From Clostridia bacterium (GTDB taxonomy: Bacteria > Bacillota > Clostridia > TANB77 > UBA1234), in assembly GCA_017521465.1 (NCBI GenBank), contig JAFXCN010000025.1, positions 35,330-99,329 on the forward strand: a stretch of 64,000 nt of DNA, written 5' to 3'. Within the stretch, counting starts at the first letter, position 1; each line of letters begins with the position of its first letter. The notes under the pieces are model-generated. The model saw only the letters and a program-made list of their open reading frames with translations, was not told the DNA's origin and ran no database searches. The position numbers and the translations under genes are program-made. Of the stretch, positions 26,212 to 36,200 are shown in pieces.

Positions 26212-26715
26212 CTACTCTAATGACGATTCTCCTGCCGTTTCATTTGTTTTTGCAACAGATGGTTCAACTACAGTACCGTCTGGTTTTGTAATGATTGTAT
26301 CTTTTGTACCATCAGGAGCAACAGTTGTAGTAACTGTATTTCCATTTTCATCCGTAGTAATTGAAACATAGAAACCTCCACTCAAACTGCCTATTACTGT
26401 TTCAGTAGGAATATCAGATACAGATTCAATTGGATTGAACGGATCAAATCTTCCTGGTGATACTATCTTTTCAGTAAGATACGATTCTAATTGTGATGAA
26501 GATGTTTCAAACGTTTGTGTAGCACTTGCTTGATCTTCCACATTCCCTCTTACATTATAGTCATCTTTATTTATACGAGTATATTTTACAGAATCAGGTA
26601 CTTTTTTGCCAAATGGAACTTTGTCATAGAATGCAAACGCTAAAGCGCCAAGTATAAGTAGCAAAAATAATAACGCAATGCCAAGTTCTTTTAATATTCT
26701 CATAAAAATTTGCAT
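26212..26715 (-). CDS. PilP-like pilus assembly lipoprotein/anchor
   Basis: 167 residues: N-terminal membrane segment (about residues 10-30), then an acidic extracellular part with GRFDPFNPIESVSD. The R-x-DPF pattern is typical of PilP/GspC-type alignment-complex proteins. No lipobox is seen, so the hydrophobic helix is the probable anchor. It is placed directly downstream of the PilO-like gene. The C-terminus is low-complexity (Thr/Gly/Asp-rich). Assignment is by synteny and one motif. Confidence 0.55.
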   Translation of the reverse strand: MQIFMRILKELGIALLFLLLILGALAFAFYDKVPFGKKVPDSVKYTRINKDDYNVRGNVEDQASATQTFETSSSQLESYLTEKIVSPGRFDPFNPIESVSDIPTETVIGSLSGGFYVSITTDENGNTVTTTVAPDGTKDTIITKPDGTVVEPSVAKTNETAGESSLE

Positions 26716-26746
26716 CTTATCCTCCCCTTCGATTCATTCCATTTCA

Positions 26747-27325
26747 TTAAGACTCAGTCGTAATAACATTTATACCGCTTACAGAAAATTTAGCTTTTGT
26801 ATTTGAAAGATTGCTTGTACCTTCCATAATTATATTGTTTACATTAAAACTAAGTTCTGAATCATTTTCTAAATCATATATAAAATTTATAATAGATATA
26901 TATGGTCCGCTAACATCAAAATCAATAACCGAAGAAAATGGTGATGGGTCTATTAAAACTTTAATGTTATTTGCATTTGCATAATTACCAATCTTTATCC
27001 ATAAATAATCTAACAAAATTTCTTCTCTCTTGTTTGCTTCTGCTATTTCAGTTGCTGAAGCACTTGCTGCTAAAGCGTCATATTCTTTTTTTGATCTATT
27101 AAATTGTTGTCTTGCACTTTCTAATTGTCTCTTTATAGAATCATATTGTGTTCCATTCAAACTCTCTAATTCATCAATTTTTGAATTTAATGTAGAATTT
27201 TTACTTTTTATTTTTGCATAAGATAATGCATCGACACTTCCAAAGGCTAATCCATTTTTATATACATTATACGTTGCAAATATAAAAATACACGTTATAA
27301 TCAATAATCCTAATTTTTTAATCAT
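26747..27325 (-). CDS. PilO-like pilus alignment protein
   Basis: 192 residues: a membrane helix at about 5-22, a coiled coil (about 38-75) and a ferredoxin-like C-terminal domain, the PilO/GspM arrangement. ATG overlaps the PilM-PilN stop by 4 nt (ATGA), so translation is coupled. It would pair with the PilN half of that fusion on the outer face of the membrane. Confidence 0.75.
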   Translation of the reverse strand: MIKKLGLLIITCIFIFATYNVYKNGLAFGSVDALSYAKIKSKNSTLNSKIDELESLNGTQYDSIKRQLESARQQFNRSKKEYDALAASASATEIAEANKREEILLDYLWIKIGNYANANNIKVLIDPSPFSSVIDFDVSGPYISIINFIYDLENDSELSFNVNNIIMEGTSNLSNTKAKFSVSGINVITTES

Positions 27326-29079
27326 GGCAATACCCCATTTATATTAATTTTTATTGAAGATGTATCCATGCTTACAACTTCCATATTAACATCTTCAAGA
27401 ATACCCTCTAGTTTTAATCTTGAAACAAAGTAACCTAATTGAGCATATCTACCAGATTCTGCAGAAATTTTTACTGTATCACTCTCGTCATAAATTCTAA
27501 CAGAAGTAACTTTTACTTCTTCTGGAATTGAGAACATCAATCTGCTTAACAAATTCGGAATATCAAATGATCTTTCTTCTTTTGTTTTAATTGTTTCTAA
27601 TATTCTTTGCAACTTCTCAGTTTTTGCGTCATAGTCTTCTTTTTGAGCACCAATATAAGTAATGTCATTTTCAACAAGTTTGATTTCCTTTTGAGAATCA
27701 GCAATTCTTGTATTGGCTACAGAAATCTTTTCATCTAAAAGTTGACCTGTATAATGAGATACTCCAGCATAAGCTGCAAATGCCACAAACGCTGATATTG
27801 CAATTCTTGTTAGCCATTCTTCAAACGGATCATAATATTCATCTGAACTACTATCTGCTTCTGCTTTAGGCATCTCTCCAGCTCCACCTAACTGATCAAG
27901 TTGTTCAACCTCATCATCAAAAGCAATAGAATTACGTCTGTCTTTAGATTTAACTTTTCGTTTCATTTTGTTGTCTACATTTGTCATCCACTCGTTAGCA
28001 ACATTCATTATATCTTTCATCGAAATTTGTTTCTTTAACTTGTTTTTGTTAGCCTCGTTTTTTAAGTATCCACCACTAGCAAAGAAATCGGTTTCTTTAT
28101 TAACACCATCAACACCATACGCTGCTATAGCTAATGCATTATTTACTTCAAGCACATCTTTGATGCTTGTTCTATCTCTGTTTATAAAGTATGGAATTAA
28201 AACTTCACACTTGGCTCCCGTAAAAGCGTCTTCAAAGTATAGGTCAATGTTATTTATTATTACACCAGTTCCAGTAATATAAAGATTTCTAAGTGTATCT
28301 TTATATTGATACAACGCTGCGATTATTCTTTGTTTTAAATCGTATAATATCGGTAATAATATTTCATTTATTTCTTTTGTATCTTCATCCATTGAATAGC
28401 TTGTATTCGCATATACATCAACACCTTTGCAAGCATCGTATGCTCGTGAATATGAATTATATTTTTCAGAAACACGTGCAAATATTTCGTCCATTCCTAA
28501 TGGAATAGTAATCAATTCTGCAATTTCACCATTATTAAATACTGTTATTTTTGTATCATCTTCTATATTAACAATTGCTGATTTTTCACCAACACCTTTA
28601 TTTTTTAACAAATGTGCATTTGCAAGACCAACAGATGTAATACCAGTAAGTTTATATTGACCAAAAACTTGTCCTAAATTTGTAAGTTCCGTTTGATGAG
28701 CAGCGATACAAATAGCCTTATATGTATCTTGATCACCTGTGTTTCTAACCAATATATATCTCATGTCTAACACTGCACTGTTAACATTTTTTTCTTCACA
28801 TATTGAATTAAAGTTTGTAGTAACCAAAGATTTTACATCTTTTGAACTCAGTTTACTAAACACATTCACAGATGTATAATCTTCTGTATTTAATCCAACA
28901 CATATTGGAGTATTTTCACTTTGTGTTTCAGAAATAATTTCTCTAACAGTATCAGCCAAAGAATCATAAAATTTTATGCCAAAAGAATTAAGCGTAGTAA
29001 GAGAAGAAGATTTATCTTTGGTCAATTTTGCATATTTAATTAGATTTTTCTCAATGCATATTCCTAAGCAACTTGGCAT
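27322..29079 (-). CDS. PilM-PilN fusion protein
   Basis: 585 residues. Residues 1-350 are an actin-like PilM domain (starts MPSCLGICIEKNLIKYAKL; nucleotide-binding type ICVGLN). A charged linker follows (about 350-415), then one membrane helix at about 421-443, a coiled coil, and a PilN-like ferredoxin domain. In most bacteria PilM (cytoplasmic) and PilN (membrane) are separate and bind via the PilN N-terminal tail; here they are covalently joined. It is coupled to the PilO-like gene. Confidence 0.82.
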   Translation of the reverse strand: MPSCLGICIEKNLIKYAKLTKDKSSSLTTLNSFGIKFYDSLADTVREIISETQSENTPICVGLNTEDYTSVNVFSKLSSKDVKSLVTTNFNSICEEKNVNSAVLDMRYILVRNTGDQDTYKAICIAAHQTELTNLGQVFGQYKLTGITSVGLANAHLLKNKGVGEKSAIVNIEDDTKITVFNNGEIAELITIPLGMDEIFARVSEKYNSYSRAYDACKGVDVYANTSYSMDEDTKEINEILLPILYDLKQRIIAALYQYKDTLRNLYITGTGVIINNIDLYFEDAFTGAKCEVLIPYFINRDRTSIKDVLEVNNALAIAAYGVDGVNKETDFFASGGYLKNEANKNKLKKQISMKDIMNVANEWMTNVDNKMKRKVKSKDRRNSIAFDDEVEQLDQLGGAGEMPKAEADSSSDEYYDPFEEWLTRIAISAFVAFAAYAGVSHYTGQLLDEKISVANTRIADSQKEIKLVENDITYIGAQKEDYDAKTEKLQRILETIKTKEERSFDIPNLLSRLMFSIPEEVKVTSVRIYDESDTVKISAESGRYAQLGYFVSRLKLEGILEDVNMEVVSMDTSSIKININGVLP

Positions 29080-29109
29080 ATTATCTTTTGCTCCTTCTAA
29101 ATATTTTTA

Positions 29110-29937
29110 TTATATTTCTGTAGTATCACTTTCTTCTGTTTCTTCTACTTCCTCAATTACAGGATTAAAATCATATATTTCAAATCTATACAAGAAAGTT
29201 AACATTTCAGAATATGTTATTTGTTTGTCTAGCATTAAGTCTGATTGGTATCCAAGTAAAACACCAGCTTCATTAAAGCTTGTAATTATTTCGCTTTCAG
29301 TTAAACCTTGAGAAGATAGCAAATCAAACATTAATAACAAAAATTCTTTTCTTGTAACCTCTCCTGCATATGGAATTATACCATAGTTAAATATTTCTGC
29401 ATTTCTAACTCTTCCCAAACGTGAAAGAGCAAGTTCTCTATATTCTCTATCATTTATAATGGTAGCAGCTTTGTATTGAGATAGTCTCAAATACAAGTCT
29501 ATATTTTTTACACTATTTCTAACCAAATAATTTTTATATTGTTCAAAAGTTCCTCTTGCATGTTCAACATAACTTTCGACTTGTCTATATTCGTCAGGCG
29601 TTAATGATGGTTTTGATATATACGTATTAATTAATCCAAATAAACCAGCAACAACATTATTTAAATAAGTCATATCATCTACATGATGTGCTAATTTCCC
29701 TTCTGGTTGTACGCCTTTCAAATCTAAATATTTTAATATTATAGAATAAAAATCTGAATGGGTTACAACTTGGTTTAATTGTGATCTAGATTTAACAGAA
29801 GTAAGTCCTCTTGTTAATCCCCATTCATAACCAGGAGTTGCCCACCAGGCAGCAAACGATACATTAGATGTGAACAATACAATTGTTAACAATAAAAACG
29901 CAATAATTTGTTTTGAACTTTTAAAATGTTTTTTCAT
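29110..29937 (-). CDS. exported SLH-like protein
   Basis: 275 residues with a clear Sec signal peptide (MKKHFKSSKQIIAFLLLTIVL, ending near AAWWA). Near the C-terminus are S-layer-homology-like segments, for example EVTRKEFLLLMFDLL followed by ITYSEMLTFLYRFE. An acidic tail follows (VEETEESD). SLH domains bind pyruvylated secondary cell-wall polymers, so it may anchor or guide the pilus through the wall. It is the first gene of the pilus locus and lies 30 nt before pilM-N. Confidence 0.65.
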   Translation of the reverse strand: MKKHFKSSKQIIAFLLLTIVLFTSNVSFAAWWATPGYEWGLTRGLTSVKSRSQLNQVVTHSDFYSIILKYLDLKGVQPEGKLAHHVDDMTYLNNVVAGLFGLINTYISKPSLTPDEYRQVESYVEHARGTFEQYKNYLVRNSVKNIDLYLRLSQYKAATIINDREYRELALSRLGRVRNAEIFNYGIIPYAGEVTRKEFLLLMFDLLSSQGLTESEIITSFNEAGVLLGYQSDLMLDKQITYSEMLTFLYRFEIYDFNPVIEEVEETEESDTTEI

Positions 29938-30129
29938 TTTTTCACACCTTTTCCATTATAATCTTTTCGTTAGTATTTCTATTTATTTATTAAATATACT
30001 ATTTTTTGCAACATTAATCGGCAATATCCCTAATCATTTACCTGTATTTTATCTTTTAATATAATCCTTTGCAATACTTGTTGGTGAAATGTAATATTTT
30101 TGTAATATTTCTGTAACAATTGTCGTTTT

Positions 30130-31278
30130 TTATTTCTTTAATTTGCGTAATTTGTTTACGTTTTCAGCAATTTTTTCTACGATATACTCCAAATCGGATT
30201 TAGAGCTATTTTCACCAAACGTGACTCTAAGCGTAGCATTAGCAAGTTCATCTGATAACCCTATCGCTTTTAACACATGCGAAGGTGTAGCAAGCCCCGC
30301 CGTACAAGCCGACGCACTTGAAACATATATTTTATCTTCGGACAACATTAAAAGTAACGAGGCACCGCCCACACCCTCAAACGATATATTCGCATTCCCA
30401 GGTAACCTTTTCGTTTTATCGCCATTCAATCTAACATTAGGAACTCTCTCAAAAATTTTTTCAATATATTCATCGCGTACATTAATTAGTTTTTCAGCAT
30501 GTTCTTCTAAATTGCTCATTGCCAGCTCAATAGCTTTTCCCATTCCAACAATACCCGGTAAATTCTCAGTTCCAGCTCGCTTATGCTTTTCTTGATGACC
30601 GCCAGATATTATTGATTGAAAATTATATTTCTTTCTAATATATAATGCGCCAACTCCTTTAGGTCCGTAAAACTTATGTGCAGAAAGTGACAAAGCACCT
30701 ATATCCATTTTTTTAACATCAATTTTTAAATTTCCTACAGCTTGGACTGCATCTGTGTGAAAAAGAACACCATTTTGCTTTGCTATTTTTGCAATCTCAT
30801 CAACTGGTTGTATCGTGCCAATTTCATTGTTTGCAAGCATAATAGAAATCAAAAGTGTTTGTGAATTTACGCTTTGCTTTAATTGTTCCAAATCAACAAA
30901 GCCATTTTCGTCAACATCCAAATAGGTAATTTCAAAACCTTCTTTTTCTAGCATTTTGCATGTTTCTAAAACAGCCATATGTTCAATTTTGCTCGTAATA
31001 ATATGATTACCTTTATCCTTATTTGCCCTCGCATACCCCTTAATAATCAAATTATCTGCTTCCGAACCACCAGACGTAAAATAGATTTCATCCGCATCAG
31101 CGCCAATTGCCTTAGCCACTTGTTCTCTTGCGTGTTCTACAGCTTCGCGAGAATCTTTTGCAATCTTATACATCGAAGAAGGATTTGCAAATTTATCACA
31201 AAAGAACGGCAACATAACATCTAGTACTTCTGGCTTAACATATGTTGTGGCTGCATGATCTAAATAAAACTCTTTCAT
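30130..31278 (-). CDS. cysteine desulfurase
   Basis: PLP-dependent class V aminotransferase of the NifS/IscS type, 382 residues: LDHAATTYVKPEV at the N-terminus, the Schiff-base lysine K202 in LSAHKFYGPKG, and catalytic cysteine C325 in SSASACTAGL. It provides sulfur for Fe-S clusters or tRNA thiolation. No iscU or mnmA is next to it. The SD AGAGGTG precedes ATG 31278. Confidence 0.92.
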   Translation of the reverse strand: MKEFYLDHAATTYVKPEVLDVMLPFFCDKFANPSSMYKIAKDSREAVEHAREQVAKAIGADADEIYFTSGGSEADNLIIKGYARANKDKGNHIITSKIEHMAVLETCKMLEKEGFEITYLDVDENGFVDLEQLKQSVNSQTLLISIMLANNEIGTIQPVDEIAKIAKQNGVLFHTDAVQAVGNLKIDVKKMDIGALSLSAHKFYGPKGVGALYIRKKYNFQSIISGGHQEKHKRAGTENLPGIVGMGKAIELAMSNLEEHAEKLINVRDEYIEKIFERVPNVRLNGDKTKRLPGNANISFEGVGGASLLLMLSEDKIYVSSASACTAGLATPSHVLKAIGLSDELANATLRVTFGENSSKSDLEYIVEKIAENVNKLRKLKK

Positions 31279-31351
31279 AAAACACCTCTTTCGTCAAAAT
31301 CTCTACAATATACTATGTATTTTTAACCAAAAAAGATACTTTTATTTGTCC

Positions 31352-31373
31352 TATTTTTGCACGCCACTTTTCA
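31352..31373 (-). repeat. degenerate Y1-transposase-associated repeat
   Basis: TATTTTTGCACGCCACTTTTCA matches the reverse complement of the unit at 33069-33095 with few changes. It lies alone between the thymidylate-kinase-like and cysteine-desulfurase genes. Confidence 0.6.
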
Positions 31374-31407
31374 TAACAAAATGTTATATTTTTACCTTGC
31401 TAACAAA

Positions 31408-32082
31408 TTATAAATATTTCTTTATTTCATTATATATTTCAGAATGAATATTTTCTATCGTTCTTATATTATTCTCTTCATCGCAACATTTAATATGATT
31501 CCAATTATATTTTTTTGCAACATACATACCAGCATCATATGCCGCTTCCAAATGTTCTTTATTGCTTTCATGAATATCTTTTTGTGTTTCATTATTAATT
31601 TTATTTAATCTATTTTTCATAAGTTCTTCAGATTTTTCTATAGGCATATCCAAGAAGAAAACTTCTGTAGGTATAGGAAGTCCTAAATCTTTAAATTCAA
31701 AATTATATAGCCAATCTAAAAACTTATCGCGTTCTTCAATGTCTTTTATCTTTCCTGCTTGATGAACCATATTAGCAGTAGTATACCTATCCAAAATAAT
31801 AACCTTACCACTTTCAATGGCTGCTTTCATTTCTTGCATATAACATGCGTATCTATCAAGTGCATAAAAAGTAGACGCTGTGTACGGACTAATTGCTTGC
31901 GCATCCGTACCAAATTCTCCACCTAAATACATTTTTACCAATGATGATGACGGATTATCATATCTTGGAAAACTAAATTTTGCATACTCAATATTTTCTC
32001 TATCAAACGCCTCACACAACTTCTCAAGTTGTGTCTGCTTACCGCTTCCATCAGTTCCATCTATAACAAAAATTTTATTCAT
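31408..32082 (-). CDS. thymidylate kinase-like protein
   Basis: 224 residues, P-loop DGTDGSGKQTQ at residues 8-18, DRY motif (ALDRYACY and LDRYTTANM), and a lid region with many Asn/Lys. dTMP kinase phosphorylates dTMP to dTDP. The length and residue pattern differ somewhat from canonical Tmk, so another (deoxy)nucleoside monophosphate kinase of the same family is possible. Its ATG overlaps the transposase stop (ATGA) and its ribosome site GGAGGTG lies inside the transposase reading frame. Confidence 0.75.
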   Translation of the reverse strand: MNKIFVIDGTDGSGKQTQLEKLCEAFDRENIEYAKFSFPRYDNPSSSLVKMYLGGEFGTDAQAISPYTASTFYALDRYACYMQEMKAAIESGKVIILDRYTTANMVHQAGKIKDIEERDKFLDWLYNFEFKDLGLPIPTEVFFLDMPIEKSEELMKNRLNKINNETQKDIHESNKEHLEAAYDAGMYVAKKYNWNHIKCCDEENNIRTIENIHSEIYNEIKKYL

Positions 32083-32945
32083 AACAGCACCTCCGAAAAC
32101 ATGTTATCACAACAAATTTTCTTTGTCACTATCAATGTATTATTTTTGCCCCGCCACTTCACGCCAGTTTTTCCGGTATTTTTACCCCGGTCATTTTTTT
32201 CTTTCGCAAGTATTTCACTAATATATTTAGGACTAACATTAAAAATTTCTGCCATTTTTATACAACTTATTCTCTTTTCTTTTCTTAAATATACAACCAG
32301 CTTATTTCTTTTTTCTACAGGTAATTTATATATTTCATATAAATTTTTAAGTCCTGTATATTCTTTCATACACTCAACAGCATATTCTGTGCTTCTAAAA
32401 AATAATTCATCCGAATTATTCTTTACCTTCAATACCTGCGCAGAATCAAATTTGCATTCATCTATTGGAAAATATTCTAAGAAGATACTCCTATCAACAT
32501 ATTTTTCCCTTTTAAAATATTCATTATAACTGCTCCAACGATATTGGCTCGGATGCGAAACAATATTAGCTTTCACAGGATTATTATGCACATATAATAT
32601 TGCATTCAACAGATATTTTTCATCTTCGATATTTTCATTATGAAATTTGGCACGAAACAAAGCATTCTGCCTATGATATTTCTCGTTGTACCACTTTGCA
32701 TAATGTCCTGCAACTTTCATAATTAATTTTGAAATTTTTTGAGGATCTCTTTCTTTTAGAATTAAATGAACATGATTTTTCATAAGAACATAAGAAATTA
32801 GAATTGTAGATGCTTCTTGTTTACTTCGAAGCAGATTTAGAAAAAATTTACAATCTTCAGGACTATTAAAAATAGTCATCTTATTATTGCCTTTCAATAC
32901 AATATGTTCAATCCCCCAAGAACTAAAAATTCGTTTCTTTGACAC
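32079..32945 (-). CDS. REP-associated Y1 transposase (RAYT-like)
   Basis: 288 residues. The IS200-like HUH domain has NHVHL (within MKNHVHLILKE, about residue 57) and a downstream Tyr-containing HRQNALFRAKF helix, followed by NNPVKANIV and a C-terminal helix-turn-helix-like segment (SCIKMAEIFNVSPKYISEIL). Proteins of this group act on short palindromic repeats. The last ~35 residues (GKNTGKTGVKWRGKNN) are encoded by a repeat unit at 32143-32191, so the natural end was probably earlier. Repeats of the same type flank the gene on both sides in opposite orientation. Confidence 0.85.
   Translation of the reverse strand: MSKKRIFSSWGIEHIVLKGNNKMTIFNSPEDCKFFLNLLRSKQEASTILISYVLMKNHVHLILKERDPQKISKLIMKVAGHYAKWYNEKYHRQNALFRAKFHNENIEDEKYLLNAILYVHNNPVKANIVSHPSQYRWSSYNEYFKREKYVDRSIFLEYFPIDECKFDSAQVLKVKNNSDELFFRSTEYAVECMKEYTGLKNLYEIYKLPVEKRNKLVVYLRKEKRISCIKMAEIFNVSPKYISEILAKEKNDRGKNTGKTGVKWRGKNNTLIVTKKICCDNMFSEVLL
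32143..32191 (-). repeat. transposase-associated repeat, inside the transposase 3' end
   Basis: + strand TTTTTGCCCCGCCACTTC then ACGCCAG, followed by a partial unit TTCCGGTATTTTTACCCCGG. It is the reverse complement of the units upstream of the gene. Confidence 0.75.
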
Positions 32946-33042
32946 AATCTCAACTCCTTGAATGGATATTTTAATTTTATTATATATACTCTTCTTCTCT
33001 TTTCAACATATTTTGAATGACAAATTTCGACAAAAACATATC

Positions 33043-33167
33043 TGCCCTGGGCAAAAAAGGTAAGATTTCCGGTGAAAAGTGGCGGGGCGAAAATACCGGA
33101 AATTCTGGTGTGAAGTGGCCGGGCAAAAAAGCCTGAAAAGCTGGTGTGAAGTGGCCGGGCTAAAATG
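33043..33167 (+). repeat. three and a half transposase-associated repeats
   Basis: Partial GCCCTGGGCAAAAAAGG (33044), then units at 33069-33095, 33103-33131 and 33140-33167. The core is GGTGTGAAGTGGC(C/G)GGGC followed by AAAA. Spacing is about 35 bp. They are on the 5' side of the transposase gene and read opposite to the unit on its 3' side. Confidence 0.8.
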
Positions 33168-33203
33168 CACGAAAAAAAGACGGGGATTACTCCCCATCTT
33201 TCT

Positions 33204-36200
33204 TTAGCATACTATTAGTTTTACTTTTATTTTTTCTCCGTTTATGTCTAGTTCTGTTCCGTCATTTTCTTTTGATTCGATTTTGTCTGACAATGTTTCA
33301 TCTGCTATTTGTGCTTTGTTGTTTTCGATTATTGTAGCTAATTTGTCATTTCCTTCATAGTACATTTCGATATGATTTTGCACTTCAAAGCCTGAATCTT
33401 TTCTTAGGTTTTGGATTTTTGAGATGTATTCTCTTACATATCCTTCTTCTATTAGTTCTGGTGTTAGTTCTATATCAAGCACTACTGTTACTCCATTTTC
33501 TTGACTTGATACGTATTTTTCTGATTTTGTTGTTTCTACTAATAGATCTTCTTCTAGCAATTCAACTACTTCGTCTCCTACATTTAATGTTACTTTTCCG
33601 TTTGCTTTTAATTCTTTTACAAATTCTGTTCCATTTCCGTTTCGTAAAATTTCATTTATTTTTGGTAGTGATTTTCCGTATTTTGGTCCTACTGTTTTTA
33701 AGTTTGGTTTTACATTGTATGATACGAATTCACTTGCATCTTCTACAAATTCTATTGCTTTTACGTTTAATTCTTCTGTTATTATGTAGTAGTATGCTTC
33801 GTCTAATTTTCTCTTTGTTCCTACATATGCTTTTGATAGCACTTGTCTGTTTTTGATGTTTGATACATTTCTGCACGCTCTTCCTTGTGTTACTATTTCA
33901 AGTACTAGTTCCATGTTTTCTTCTAGTTTTTCGTCTATGTAGTTTGAATCTGCAACTGGGAAGTCGCATAAGTGGATACTTTCTGGTGCGTTCTCATCTA
34001 CATTTCTAACTAAGTTTTGATATATTTCTTCTGTCATGAATGGTACGAATGGTGCACATACTTTTGATAAGGTTACTAAGCATGTGTATAATGTCATGTA
34101 TGCATTTATCTTATCTTGTTCCATTCCTTTTGCCCAGAATCTTTCTCTACATCTTCTTACATACCAGTTGCTTAATTCATCTACGAAGTCTTGTATTGCT
34201 CTTGATGCTTCTGTTATTTTGTATTCTGTCATTGATTCGTCAACGAACTTTATTAATGAGTTTAATTTTGACAATGCCCATTTATCCATTTGTGATAATT
34301 TTTCATACTCCAATTTATATTCCATCGGATTGAATTGGTCTATGTCTGCATATAGCACATAGAATGCATATGTGTTCCAAAGTGTTCCCATGAATTTTCT
34401 TTGATATTCGCTTACCGCATCATCATAAAATCTTGTTGGTAACCATGGTGATGAGCTTGCACAGAAATACCATCTTACTGCATCTGCACCTTGTTTGTCT
34501 AATACTGACCATGGATCTACTACGTTTCCTTTATGCTTACTCATTTTTAATCCATCTTTATCTTGTACATGTCCTAGCACTAAACAATTTTCGAATGGTG
34601 ATTTATCAAATAGCAATGTTGATATTGCCATAAGTGTGTAGAACCATCCTCTTGTTTGGTCTATCGCTTCACTAATGAATTGTGCTGGGAAATGTTTTTC
34701 AAATAATTCTTTATTTTCAAACGGATAGTGGTATTGTGCAAATGGCATTGAACCAGAGTCAAACCAACAGTCTATTACATATGGTACTCTGTGCATGTCT
34801 TTTCCACATTCATCACATTTAATTGTTATTTCGTCTATGTATGGTTTGTGTAATTCTATATCATCTGGAACATCGTTTCCTAATTTCTTTAATTCTTCTA
34901 TGCTTCCTATTGTGTGATAATGTCCGCATTCACATTCCCATACTGGAAGTGGTGTTCCCCAATATCTTGAACGAGATAATCCCCAGTCTATTACATTTTC
35001 TAAGAAGTTCCCAAATCTTCCTTCTTTGATGTTGTCTGGCATCCAATTTACTGTATTATTGTTTTTTACTAATCTATCTCTTAATTCAGACATTCTTATA
35101 AACCATGTGTCGATTGCATAGTATAGAAGTGGTGTGTCACATCTCCAACAGAATGGATATGAGTGTTCATATGGAAGTGCTGCAAATAATAGTCCTCTTT
35201 CTTCTAAATCATTTAAAACTAATTTATCTGCATCTTTTACAAATGTTCCTGCCCATTCTCCTGTTTCTTTAGAGAAGTTTCCTTGTTCATCTACTAATTG
35301 TACAAATGGCAATTTGTTATCTTTTCCAACTCTTGAGTCGTCTTCACCAAATGCTGGAGCTATATGTACGATACCTGTACCATCAGTAAGTGTTACATAG
35401 TTGTCTGCAACAACATACCACGCTTTTTCTTCTGGTTCTACAAAGTGATATAATGGTTCGTATTGCATTCCACAAAGTTCGTCTCCTAACCATTCTTTTT
35501 CTTGTTCGTATTCACCATCGATTACACTTGGTATTAACGCTTCAGCTAATATGTATCTTTCTCCATTTTCTACTTTTATTTGCACATATTTATCTTTTGG
35601 ACTTACACATAATGCAACGTTTGAAGGTAATGTCCATGGTGTTGTTGTCCAAGCTAATAAGTATGTATTTTCTTCATTTACTACTTTGAATTTTGCTATA
35701 CATGATGTTTCTTTTACATCTTTATATCCTTGTGCTACTTCATGTGATGAAAGTGATGTTCCACATCTTGGGCAGTATGGTACTATCTTGTGACCTTTAT
35801 ACAAAAGACCTTTATCTGATATTGTTTTTAATGCCCACCATACTGATTCGATATAGTTGTTTTCATATGTTACATATGGATGTTCCATGTCAGCCCAGAA
35901 TCCAACTCTGTCGCTCATTACTTCCCATTCGTGTTTATATTTCCAAACACTTTCTTTACATTGTTTGATAAATGGTTCTACACCATATTTTTCTATTTCT
36001 GGTTTTCCATTTATTCCAAGTAGTTTTTCAACTTCAAGTTCTACTGGAAGTCCATGTGTATCCCAACCAGCTTTTCTTGGAACTTCGTATCCCTTCATTG
36101 TCCAAAATCTAGGCACAACGTCTTTGAATACTCTTGTTTCGATATGTCCTATATGTGGCTTTCCATTAGCTGTTGGTGGCCCATCATAAAACATAAATGT

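Noticed and set aside
33003-33197. 64-residue open frame upstream of the transposase
   Set aside because: It is translated repeat sequence with no ribosome site.
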